Positions 58,035-64,000 of a stretch of DNA of 64,000 nt are shown one piece after another. Both the position numbers and the translations under genes were made by a program. The notes beneath the pieces are model-generated. The model had not been told where the DNA came from and made no database searches. It worked only from the letters and a program-made list of their open reading frames with translations. Origin of the DNA: Avichristensenella sp031550535 (lineage in GTDB: Bacteria; Bacillota; Clostridia; Christensenellales; Aristaeellaceae). Each line of letters opens with the position of its first letter. Position 1 is the first letter of the stretch. The DNA lies in contig JAVBOM010000004.1 in the NCBI GenBank assembly GCA_031550535.1, positions 62,001-126,000 of the forward strand. The letters run 5' to 3'.

Positions 58035-58400
58035 TTATAAATGCATAGGAATCGCGGTCATGAACGCCATCTGCTGCTGCGTGGTATCGCACCGGCTGTA
58101 CTGCACCCAGACCGGCACATTGCTCATGGCGCGCACGGCATACGGCACACCGCGCGGGACTGTCTCCCCTTGCGCCGTCATTTGCCTATCCATGCGCACG
58201 TGGTGCGTGCGCCGCGCGGCGCAGACGGCGCTAAAGCCCTCCATCGGCTCCCGGTCCTCGAAATACAGTGTGATGTCGAGCGCGGCGTCCTCGTCCGACG
58301 TGTTCAGCACGCAGATCGACTCATGGCTGACATACGGCGCCTCGGTGCCGCCTTCCGGCCAGTAGCAGTCCGGAACAAACCAAACCCTGTGCCCGTTCAT
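58035..58400 (-). CDS. ASRT-like (sensory rhodopsin transducer family) small-molecule-binding protein
   Basis: 121 residues from ATG 58400, overlapping the uridine kinase stop by 4 bp. The pattern VWFVPDCYWPEGG ... YVSHESICVLNTSDEDAALDITLYFEDREPMEGFSAVCAARRTHHVRMDR ... VPRGVPYAVRAMSNVPVWVQYSRCDTTQ matches the Anabaena sensory rhodopsin transducer superfamily. Outside phototrophs these are single-domain beta proteins predicted to bind sugars or similar small molecules. No rhodopsin is present. The setting among a kinase and an aldolase agrees with a ligand-binding role in sugar metabolism. Confidence 0.88.
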   Translation of the reverse strand: MNGHRVWFVPDCYWPEGGTEAPYVSHESICVLNTSDEDAALDITLYFEDREPMEGFSAVCAARRTHHVRMDRQMTAQGETVPRGVPYAVRAMSNVPVWVQYSRCDTTQQQMAFMTAIPMHL

Positions 58401-59011
58401 TTTTCGCTCCCCATTCCGTGGTTGATGTAGAACCCCAGGATATCCACGATGCGCTGGTTCTTTCCCCCGCGCGTCACGATCACGTCCGCGTACTCCACAT
58501 AGTTGCGAATCCACCGCTCAAACATCGGCTTGACCGTGGTCAGGTACTGGGTCGCCACACCCTCCACGCTGCGCTTGCGCTCCAGGATATCGCGCTGCAC
58601 GCGCCGCAGCAGGCAGATATCCGGATCCACGCTGATGTAGATTTTGAAATCCATCAGATCTCGCACACGCTGGTCATAAAAGACATGAATGCCCTCCACG
58701 ATCAGCACGTCCGCCGGCTCAATCCACGCGTCCGCGTCCGCGCGCCGGTGGTTCGTGAAATCATACGCCTTTCGCGACACGCGTTCCCCGGCGGTCAGCG
58801 TGCGCAGATCCTCATAAAGCTGATCATGCTCGAAAATGCCGGGCTCGTCGTAGTTGAGCTTCTCCCGCTCGGCAAAGGAAAGGTTCGGATGGTCGCGATA
58901 GTACGCGTCCTGATTGATGAGGATGGATGTGCCGTTTATCTTCCCCGCGAGTTCTTCCGCCAGCGTCGTTTTGCCGCTGCCGCTCGCTCCGCAGATGCCG
59001 ATTGTTAGCAT
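58397..59011 (-). CDS. udk: Uridine kinase-family protein
   Basis: 204 residues from ATG 59011 (AAAGGGG ribosome site). Walker A GASGSGKTT at 8-16, then INQDAYYRDHPNLSF, NYDEPGIFEHD and YDFTNHRR, which are uridine-kinase landmarks, and VEGIHVFYDQRVRDLMDFKIYI. It phosphorylates uridine and cytidine with ATP or GTP; related members act on other substrates. It is the first gene of an operon with the ASRT-like, aldolase and PHP-GNAT genes, so the real substrate could be a sugar linked to that pathway. Confidence 0.92.
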   Translation of the reverse strand: MLTIGICGASGSGKTTLAEELAGKINGTSILINQDAYYRDHPNLSFAEREKLNYDEPGIFEHDQLYEDLRTLTAGERVSRKAYDFTNHRRADADAWIEPADVLIVEGIHVFYDQRVRDLMDFKIYISVDPDICLLRRVQRDILERKRSVEGVATQYLTTVKPMFERWIRNYVEYADVIVTRGGKNQRIVDILGFYINHGMGSEK

Positions 59012-59036
59012 GTGGCGCCCCTTTCGTTCTGTCCAT

Positions 59037-59065
59037 GACGGCGGCGAGGAATCCTGGATTCCTCC
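59037..59065 (-). repeat. Mini hairpin repeat in the udk leader
   Basis: On the minus strand GGAGGAATCC-AGGATTCCTC followed by GCCGCCGTC. This is the same mini form as 39507-39534. It lies between the udk promoter and its start codon. Confidence 0.65.
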
Positions 59066-59078
59066 CCCCCTCTTCTGT

Positions 59079-59107
59079 AGCGTACCCGCTTTCGCGTATT
59101 TTGTCAA
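59079..59107 (-). promoter_or_regulatory. Promoter of the udk operon
   Basis: Minus strand: perfect TTGACA, 17-bp spacer, TACGCT. It lies 11 bp from the divergent promoter at 59119-59147, so one regulator could control both sugar-phosphate operons. Confidence 0.65.
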
Positions 59108-59118
59108 TTGGCGCGTCC

Positions 59119-59147
59119 TTGAAAAAAACCGCGCGTTTGTTTATAAT
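59119..59147 (+). promoter_or_regulatory. Promoter of the rpiB-like operon
   Basis: TTGAAA, 17-bp spacer, perfect TATAAT. Confidence 0.8.
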
Positions 59148-59186
59148 GAAACCATGGCGTTTGGGCGCCGGTTGAAGGAGGGCTTT

Positions 59187-59636
59187 ATGCGCATTTCATT
59201 TGGATGTGACGGCTGCGCCACGGCGCTGAAAAACGAATTGATGGCCTATGCCGAGTCATTCGGCCATACGTGCGTGGACGTGGGCGTGCACGATGGCGAG
59301 CCGAACGATTACCCCCTCTACGCCGAGCGCGCGGCGCGCAAGGTAGCGGCGTCGGAATGCGACCGCGGCGTCGTGATTTGCGGCACCGGGGTCGGCGTCT
59401 CGCTCGCGGCCAACAAGGTCAGGGGCATCCGCTGCGCGCTGTGCGGCGACTGCTTCACGGCCAAGATGACCCGCGCGCACAACGACGCCAACATGCTCGC
59501 GCTGGGCGCGCGCGTGATCGGGCCGGAGCTGGCGAAAATGATCCTGGAATTCTTCCTTACAACACCGTTTGACGGCGGTCGGCACCAGCGGCGCGTCGAT
59601 ATGATTACGGCCATCGAATCCGGCGAGACGCTCTGA
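59187..59636 (+). CDS. rpiB: RpiB/LacAB-family sugar-phosphate isomerase with altered active-site residues
   Basis: 149 residues, GGAGGGCTTT ribosome region, ATG at 59187. The fold is clear: HTCVDVGVHDGEPNDYPLYAERAARKVAASECDRGVVICGTGVGVSLAANKVRGIRCALC, then RAHNDANMLALGARVIGP and FDGGRHQRRVDMI. The reactive Cys in VICGTGVG is kept. However the usual N-terminal S-D-H-A-G reads CDGCATAL, and the His of CHD reads CGDC, so two substrate-binding histidines are missing. It may be a variant isomerase for another aldose/ketose phosphate. It overlaps the next gene by 1 bp. Confidence 0.88.
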   Translation: MRISFGCDGCATALKNELMAYAESFGHTCVDVGVHDGEPNDYPLYAERAARKVAASECDRGVVICGTGVGVSLAANKVRGIRCALCGDCFTAKMTRAHNDANMLALGARVIGPELAKMILEFFLTTPFDGGRHQRRVDMITAIESGETL

Positions 59637-60151
59637 TGCGGCTGTTCATCGGCGTTTCGCCGGACGCGAAAACGCGGGACGCTCTGGCCGAAACCGCGCG
59701 CATGCTGGCGCGCGAGGCGTCCGGTCGCTACACCGATCCGGCGCTGTACCACCTGACGCTCGCCTTCCTTGGAGAGGTATCTGCGGACAGCGTTCCCTCC
59801 GCCCTTGCCGCAATGCGGGATGCCGCTACGGGCGTATCGCCCTTTCGGGTGTCTCTCAGCGCGGTTGGGCGCTTCGGTTCCGTCCTCTGGCGCGGGGTGC
59901 GGGACGACGCGGCGCTGGTATCGCTCGCGAACGCGCTGCGCGCTTCGCTGGATGCCGCCGGATTGCCCTACGACAGAAAGCCGTTCCGCGCGCACTTCAC
60001 GCTGGCGCGCGAGGCTTCCTTCCCCGCATCGGCATGGCAGGGCGTCTACCCGGAGGCCGATTTCCCCGTGCGCTCGCTCATCCTCTATGAAAGCGCGCGT
60101 CCCGGTGGCAAACTTTCGTACCTTCCCCTGGGGGAGGTGCCGCTCGGATGA
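59636..60151 (+). CDS. thpR: RNA 2',3'-cyclic phosphodiesterase (ThpR/LigT)
   Basis: 171 residues. Both HxTx motifs of the 2H phosphoesterase family are present: HLTLAFLGE at about 42 and HFTLARE at about 122. It opens 2',3'-cyclic phosphates on RNA, and LigT can reversibly join tRNA halves in vitro. The natural substrate in bacteria is not certain. It overlaps both neighbours (1 bp and 4 bp), so it is tied to the rpiB-like and PHP genes. N-terminal MRLFIGVSPDAKTRDAL is typical. Confidence 0.9.
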   Translation: MRLFIGVSPDAKTRDALAETARMLAREASGRYTDPALYHLTLAFLGEVSADSVPSALAAMRDAATGVSPFRVSLSAVGRFGSVLWRGVRDDAALVSLANALRASLDAAGLPYDRKPFRAHFTLAREASFPASAWQGVYPEADFPVRSLILYESARPGGKLSYLPLGEVPLG

Positions 60152-60834
60152 GGGAGTATCTGTGGGAAACGCAACTGCACACGGCGGAAACGAGCCGGTG
60201 CGCCGTGGACAGCGCCGTGGACATGGTCCGCAGATACCATGATCTGGGATACGCCGGGCTGGTGGTAACCGACCACCTGCTCAACCACAGTTGCCGGGAC
60301 TCTCGGCGCGCGCCGTGGGAAAAGCGCGTGGATACGATGCTGAAGGGCTACCAGGCCGCGCTCCAGGCGGGCGAACCGTTGGGCCTTACCGTGCTGCTGG
60401 GCTGGGAGCACACGGACCAAGGCGCGGACTACCTGACATACGGCGTGCCGGAGGAATTCCTGCGAGACCAGCCGAAGGTGAACGAGCTGCCCATCGAGGA
60501 ATATATCCTGCGCGTGCACAGCACGGGCGGGTTCGTCTCGCAGGCGCACCCCTTCCGCGCGGCGTGGTACATGCCGGCGGATGTTCCGAAGCGCTGGGAT
60601 CTGGTCGACGCCATCGAGGTCATAAACGGCAGCCACACGCGGAAAGAGCTCGCGTGGGACGATCAGGCGCTCGCGCTGGCCGAGGCGCACGATCTGCCGC
60701 GGACGGCCGGCTCCGACGCGCACGATCTCGCGGGCGCGGCCACGGCGGCTATGGCGTTTGACACGCCGATTCGCACGGACGATGAGTTCATCGCGGCGCT
60801 TCGCGCGCGCGAAGGGCGCGCTATGAGAAGGTAA
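60148..60834 (+). CDS. PHP-domain metal-dependent phosphoesterase-like protein
   Basis: 228 residues. Metal-ligand motifs of the PHP fold: LWETQLHTAETSRCAVDSAVDMV at the N terminus, VVTDHLLNH near 36, LLGWEHTDQG near 85, SQAHPFRAAW near 131 and GSDAHDLAGA near 188. It is the closest relative in this window of the N-terminal half of the 56130-57275 protein but has no GNAT part. It may be a histidinol-phosphatase-like or nucleotide phosphoesterase; its partners are rpiB-like and thpR. A long-form repeat begins directly after its stop codon. Confidence 0.9.
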   Translation: MREYLWETQLHTAETSRCAVDSAVDMVRRYHDLGYAGLVVTDHLLNHSCRDSRRAPWEKRVDTMLKGYQAALQAGEPLGLTVLLGWEHTDQGADYLTYGVPEEFLRDQPKVNELPIEEYILRVHSTGGFVSQAHPFRAAWYMPADVPKRWDLVDAIEVINGSHTRKELAWDDQALALAEAHDLPRTAGSDAHDLAGAATAAMAFDTPIRTDDEFIAALRAREGRAMRR

Positions 60835-60930
60835 GGTGGGATTTCTGGCGAAAGCCTCTCGGTATTGCCGCGCTGTTCCTTCGGCGATCGCTCTGTACCT
60901 TGGCGCACCTGCGGGTCGCTGTATCCGCCA
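60835..60930 (+). repeat. Long-form hairpin repeat, third copy, directly after a stop codon
   Basis: Begins with the base after the TAA stop: GGTGGGATTTC-TGGC-GAAAGCC, then TCTCGGTATTGCCGCGCTG, then ATCGCTCTGTACCTTGGCGCACCTGCGGGTCGCT as in the other long copies. The unit count is lower and the second hairpin is absent. Confidence 0.75.
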
Positions 60931-61014
60931 CAACCTTTCCCCGGATAGAGATGTGTTCCGCTCCCCCCGCATAGACTGGCGTAAAAAGCCGAGGTGCGGA
61001 GGGAGAGGATCTGG

Positions 61015-61290
61015 ATGCGGGATTACATGGAGCTGCGCGTGCTGCAGACGGCTGAGTATATTGTCGAAAAAAAGGCCACGGTGCGCGAAGCGGCGAAACT
61101 GTTCCATGTCAGCAAATCCACGGTGCACAAGGACATGGGCGAACGTTTGCACGAGCTTGACCGCTCGCTTTTCAACGATGTCAGGGAGGTGCTCGACCAA
61201 AACAAGGCGGAACGGCATCTTCGCGGCGGGAACGCGACGCGGGAAAAGTACAAATATGTCGAAAATATTAAAAATTTGTCGAAAAATTAA
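61015..61290 (+). CDS. spoIIID: Sporulation regulator SpoIIID
   Basis: 91 residues from ATG 61015, GGAGGGAGAGG ribosome site. MELRVLQTAEYIVEKKATVREAAKLFHVSKSTVHKDMGERLHELD is the diagnostic helix-turn-helix of SpoIIID, followed by a basic tail used in DNA binding (HLRGGNATREKYKY). It controls mother-cell genes during sporulation, including sigma-K and many sigma-E genes. A CATAGACT sequence at 60970-60977 resembles a sigma-E -10 box, but no matching -35 is clear. It precedes mreB/mbl, the conserved order in Bacillota. Confidence 0.96.
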   Translation: MRDYMELRVLQTAEYIVEKKATVREAAKLFHVSKSTVHKDMGERLHELDRSLFNDVREVLDQNKAERHLRGGNATREKYKYVENIKNLSKN

Positions 61291-61378
61291 AATTGTGTTA
61301 AGGAAGGAATTTATTGTTAATGCTAGAATGTAACAATTAACAACCCACCCTCGTTATATACCAGAGAGGAGGCATTCC

Positions 61379-62416
61379 ATGTTTGGGCGAGAGGATATAG
61401 GAATTGACCTTGGCACCGCTTCGGTCCTCGTCTGTATTAAGGGCCGTGGCGTCGTGCTGCGCGAGCCCGCCATGGTTGCCGTCGACCGCAACACGCGCAA
61501 TATCCTTGCCGTGGGCGAGGAGGCGCGGCGTATGCATGGGCGTACGCCGAACAACGTGGTGACCATCCGTCCGCTGAAGGACGGCGTGATCGAGGACTTT
61601 GACATCGCGGAGCGAATGCTCCGGTATTTCATCCATAAGGTCATTGGCCGCCGGATGTTTTTCCGGCCGCGCGCCATTGTCTGCGTGCCCAGCGGCGTGA
61701 CGGACGTGGAAAAGCGCTCCGTCATCGACGCGATGCTGGACGCGGGCGCGCGCCGCACGCAGCTCATGGATTCGGCGGTCGCGGCGGCGCTTGGCTCGGG
61801 TCTGGACGTGATGGGCCCCTACGGCAACCTGATCGTCGACATCGGCGGCGGTGTGACGGATATTTCCGTCGTCTCGCTGGAGCGCGCGGTCGTGCGAAGC
61901 ACGGTCAAGACCGGCGGCGATCAGTTTGACGAGACGATCATCCGCTATTTGCGCCGCAAGCACAACCTGATGATCGGCGAGCGCACGGCGGAGGAACTGA
62001 AGCTGACGATCGGCTCCGCGATACGGCGGACTGAAAAGCTGTACATGGACGTGACCGGCCGGAACCTGGTCAGCGGCCTGCCCCGAACGCTGCGCGTGCA
62101 CTCGGACGAGATTTTCGAGGCGCTGGAGGACCCCATCTCCGCGCTGGTGGAGCACGTGCACGCCGTGCTTGAGCGCACGCCGCCGGAATTGGCGGCCGAC
62201 ATTTTCGACCAGGGCATCATGCTGACCGGCGCGGGCGCACAGCTCTTTGGGCTGACCGATTCGCTGTCCCGGCAGCTCAAGGTGGACTGCCGCCTTGCCG
62301 AGGACCCGCAGGCAAGCGTCGTGCTGGGTACGGCGCGCGCCATGGAGGACGAGCGCAGCTACGGCAAGGCGATGTTTGACATCGCGCGGCCTTCGAAGGG
62401 GTATATGAGCGCGTAA
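61379..62416 (+). CDS. mreB: Actin-like rod-shape protein MreB/Mbl
   Basis: 345 residues, GAGAGGAGG ribosome site. GIDLGTASVLVCIKGRGVVLREPAMVAVD opens the actin fold; VVTIRPLKDGVIEDFDIAERML near 60, VDIGGGVTDISVVSL near 156 and IMLTGAGAQLFGL near 280 form the nucleotide site. It polymerises under the membrane and directs cell-wall synthesis. Adjacency to spoIIID suggests it is the Mbl paralogue. The 250 bp after it contain a run of hairpins ending in a strong terminator. Confidence 0.95.
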   Translation: MFGREDIGIDLGTASVLVCIKGRGVVLREPAMVAVDRNTRNILAVGEEARRMHGRTPNNVVTIRPLKDGVIEDFDIAERMLRYFIHKVIGRRMFFRPRAIVCVPSGVTDVEKRSVIDAMLDAGARRTQLMDSAVAAALGSGLDVMGPYGNLIVDIGGGVTDISVVSLERAVVRSTVKTGGDQFDETIIRYLRRKHNLMIGERTAEELKLTIGSAIRRTEKLYMDVTGRNLVSGLPRTLRVHSDEIFEALEDPISALVEHVHAVLERTPPELAADIFDQGIMLTGAGAQLFGLTDSLSRQLKVDCRLAEDPQASVVLGTARAMEDERSYGKAMFDIARPSKGYMSA

Positions 62417-62420
62417 TGCA

Positions 62421-62606
62421 TCGTCAAAAACTGCGGTTTTTGACGAGTTGGGAGGACAGTGCCTGAAACGCTGCGGCGTTTCCGGGTGGCCCTGAGCAAA
62501 CGTACAGATTCCGCCACCAGTCTGCGGACTGGTTCTGGAATCTGCGGCGGCCCGACGTACACGCCGCCGTGCCTGATTATACTTGGAGGGTCTCACGCCC
62601 CTCCAA
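62421..62606 (+). other. Array of five hairpins downstream of mreB, three with TGCG loops
   Basis: CGTCAAAAAC-TGCG-GTTTTTGACG at 62422-62445; GAAACGC-TGCG-GCGTTTC at 62465-62482; a two-part stem CAGATTCC..ACCAGTC-TGCG-GACTGGT..GGAATCTG at 62505-62544; CGGCGG...CCGCCG at 62545-62569; TTGGAGGG...CCCTCCAA at 62583-62606. No open frame covers it. The first three have the identical four-base loop although their stems are unrelated. Confidence 0.8.
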
Positions 62607-62633
62607 ACCTCCCAGGTTTATTGCTTGCTTTGC

Positions 62634-62670
62634 AAACAGCGCGGACGCTTCGGTGCGTCCGCGCTGTTTT
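62634..62670. terminator. Bidirectional terminator between mreB and the kinase-like gene
   Basis: Perfect 15-bp stem AAACAGCGCGGACGC / GCGTCCGCGCTGTTT with a 6-nt loop TTCGGT, followed by T on the plus strand and TTTG on the minus strand. It lies 6 bp from the stop of the convergent gene. Confidence 0.85.
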
Positions 62671-62676
62671 GGTCCA

Positions 62677-63600
62677 TTACCTCGCCTGCGCGCGCTTCTC
62701 CTCCCATCGCCTCAGCCAGTTCCATTGGTTATCCAAAAAAGAGACCGGGGTTCTGCCGAATCCATAGACATCATAGATTTGCGCCTGAAGCTGAAAATGG
62801 CGGATCGCGATGAAGTCATACACCGCGAGGCGTTCCGCGTCCGTGATCGCGCGAGCGGCGGTGTACCCGGTCAGAAAGCGTTCCAGGAAGCGCGTCACGC
62901 GGTCGAAGCCGTCCGGCTGCAACCGGAAATAGTCGGTTCTGTCGCAGATGACCGCCAGATCAAACGCGGGAAACGCCAGCCCGGCCAGATCGAAGTCCAG
63001 GACGTAGCACGTTTTCGACGGCGTCCGTAGCAGGTTCCCCGTGTGCAGGTCCCCGTGGCAAAAGCCGCGCGGCAGGTTCTCCACCCGCGACCAGAGCCGC
63101 GCGCCATACTCCGCGAACCGCGCGGCTTTTTCGGCTGGGTAGCCTATTTGCGGGAGCTTATTCAGAAAGTGTTCGATGAAGTAAGGCCGCTCCAGCGGAA
63201 GCAGCCCACCCGGATAGTTCTCCATCAGGTTGTGCATGATGCCGGTCTGCTTGCCGAAGCGCGCGGCGTCCAGCGTGTCCTCCGGGTCCACCCCGTCGAT
63301 CCACTCGAACAGCGCGAGCAGTTGCGCTTCGCCGTCGCGCTGAACGACCGCACAAGGCTGGCCACCGGACGCGGAAATCATCGCGGGGACCGGAAAGCCG
63401 CGGCTATGCAGATAGCGCATGATCTCCGCGGACTGCTTGCCGCGCTCGTACAGCACGGAGCGGTACTGCTTCAGGACATAGCGCCGGTCGCCACACGCGA
63501 CTTCCCACGTCATAGACGGCCCCTCCCGCAGCAGCTCCATGTGGTCCGGGGTGGTGCCATAGCCTGCCTTGAACGCGGACTCTGCCGATTCTTTTTGCAT
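62677..63600 (-). CDS. CotS/APH-family phosphotransferase-like protein
   Basis: 307 residues from ATG 63600 (GGTGAAG ribosome site); a GTG at 63609 is less likely. Protein-kinase-like fold of the choline/aminoglycoside phosphotransferase family: YVLKQYRS (lysine) near 42, FCHGDLHTGNLL near 184 (catalytic Asp), and YVLDFDLAG near 202 (metal Asp). It resembles spore-coat-associated CotS/CotI kinases, with MTWEVACGDRRYVLKQY and a C-terminal WNWLRRWEEK. Members of this group modify spore coat proteins in Bacillus, but a small-molecule kinase is also possible. It fits with the spore genes in this window. Confidence 0.82.
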   Translation of the reverse strand: MQKESAESAFKAGYGTTPDHMELLREGPSMTWEVACGDRRYVLKQYRSVLYERGKQSAEIMRYLHSRGFPVPAMISASGGQPCAVVQRDGEAQLLALFEWIDGVDPEDTLDAARFGKQTGIMHNLMENYPGGLLPLERPYFIEHFLNKLPQIGYPAEKAARFAEYGARLWSRVENLPRGFCHGDLHTGNLLRTPSKTCYVLDFDLAGLAFPAFDLAVICDRTDYFRLQPDGFDRVTRFLERFLTGYTAARAITDAERLAVYDFIAIRHFQLQAQIYDVYGFGRTPVSFLDNQWNWLRRWEEKRAQAR

Positions 63601-63605
63601 ACTCT

Positions 63606-64000
63606 TCACCGATGGCGGCGTTGATTTGTAAAATCAGGCGCCATAGACGGATTCCGCGCGGAATCCTTCCCTCTTTTCGGCATTTCAATGCCTTCCAGCG
63701 CCTTGTTCAGGAAGTCATTCAGCGGGCGCATGCGGCCGCATGCCCGCGCGACCTCCGGGATCAGCAGATCCGGCCGGAGCACCAGCGCGTCGGACAGCGG
63801 GTATTCCGCGTACCAGTTTTTGTGCTTCAGATACGCGGCTTCCGGGTGATCCGGATCATAGCCCGCCGGCACCCGTTTGAGCGCGTCACCGTGCACCGGC
63901 AGCCCCATTTCCGCGCGCATGCGGCCAAACGCTGCCCCGTCCGCCGCGATGGCGTCGCGCACGCGCTTGACCGATTCCGGGAAATCCGCGAACAGCCCGC
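63606..64000 (-). CDS. DUF2461-family protein, 5' part cut by window; C terminus formed by a hairpin repeat
   Basis: The frame runs off the right edge and reads GLFADFPESVKRVRDAIAADG ... PVHGDALKRVPAGYDPDHPEAAYLKHKNWYAEYPLSD ... RMRPLNDFLNKAL, which is the DUF2461 (TIGR02453) pattern. The function is unknown. After EGIEMPKR the reading frame passes into the short hairpin repeat and encodes about 20 residues from it (GKDSARNPSMAPDFTNQRR...) before a stop at 63606. The natural stop has probably been lost when the element arrived, or it was near KR. It lies 5 bp before the kinase-like gene start. Confidence 0.8.
   Translation of the reverse strand, partial: GLFADFPESVKRVRDAIAADGAAFGRMRAEMGLPVHGDALKRVPAGYDPDHPEAAYLKHKNWYAEYPLSDALVLRPDLLIPEVARACGRMRPLNDFLNKALEGIEMPKRGKDSARNPSMAPDFTNQRRHR
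63611..63668 (-). repeat. Short hairpin repeat, copy 10, read through by a gene
   Basis: Minus strand: GGATTCC-GCGC-GGAATCC, then GGCGCCTGATTT / AAATCAACGCC. It is inside the open frame of the DUF2461 gene and ends 11 bp before the start of the kinase-like gene. Confidence 0.85.

Overview
The window looks like a chromosomal piece of a GC-rich, endospore-forming member of the Bacillota, class Clostridia. A GerA/GerB/GerC germinant-receptor operon, spoIIID next to an mreB/mbl gene, a CwlD-like amidase, an S-box (SAM-I) riboswitch on metK, strong Shine-Dalgarno sequences and many TTGACA/TATAAT promoters all point that way. The base composition and the small unfamiliar genes suggest a poorly characterised lineage, but I cannot place it further from sequence alone. 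I see no rRNA, tRNA, CRISPR array, prophage or transposase gene.

Layout. 1-2.5 kb: an orphan beta-class DNA methyltransferase coupled to an unknown gene, and a cysteine-cluster protein. 2.5-6.5 kb: two tandem membrane-anchored peptidoglycan-binding paralogues. 6.5-13.7 kb, minus strand: a Cys-rich protein, a YjjG-like HAD, a sirtuin, a zinc-ribbon protein with a 250-nt structured leader, then metK-recD2-comF behind a SAM-I riboswitch. 13.7-15.4 kb: an HExxH protein and an HTH protein as a small operon. 15.5-19.9 kb: a tightly overlapped operon of ttcA-like, an Orn/Lys/Arg decarboxylase-fold enzyme, a HAD-thymidylate kinase fusion and mnmA. 20.6-23.2 kb: CoA-transferase A/B and thiolase (acetoacetyl-CoA metabolism). 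23.3-30 kb: a small XRE divergon, a methyltransferase, a ribose-type ABC transporter and an SH3 protein. 30.1-37.9 kb: a GH20-like enzyme, secA, prfB with a programmed frameshift, a GNAT-cyclase fusion, a DUF1461 membrane protein and tsaD. 37.85-38.1 kb: four perfect DnaA boxes (candidate oriC or DnaA-binding cluster). 38.5-44.7 kb: amidase, a small DUF2007-like protein, an enlarged pfkA, dnaA, a membrane-anchored DUF5711-like protein and a CvpA-family protein. 44.7-48.7 kb: gerABC. 49.1-53.8 kb: a branched-chain amino-acid type ABC transporter with a LivM-LivG fusion. 53.9-64 kb: a methyltransferase, an S41-like peptidase, divergent sugar-phosphate operons (udk, ASRT-like sugar-binding protein, class II aldolase, PHP-GNAT; and rpiB-like, thpR, PHP), spoIIID-mreB, a kinase-fold protein and a truncated DUF2461 gene.

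The most distinctive signal is a dispersed family of small hairpin repeats, 16 copies or fragments. The short form (about 60 bp) folds into two hairpins whose first stem shows compensatory base changes between copies. Six copies start within 8 nt of an upstream stop codon, on that gene's sense strand, and some supply the TAG stop itself. A long form (about 100-260 bp) with internal tandem units begins right at the predicted transcription start of one gene and lies in the 5' region of another. Other items worth a second look are a prfB frameshift site with UAA instead of UGA, a run of hairpins downstream of mreB of which three have the same TGCG loop, and several unusual domain fusions.
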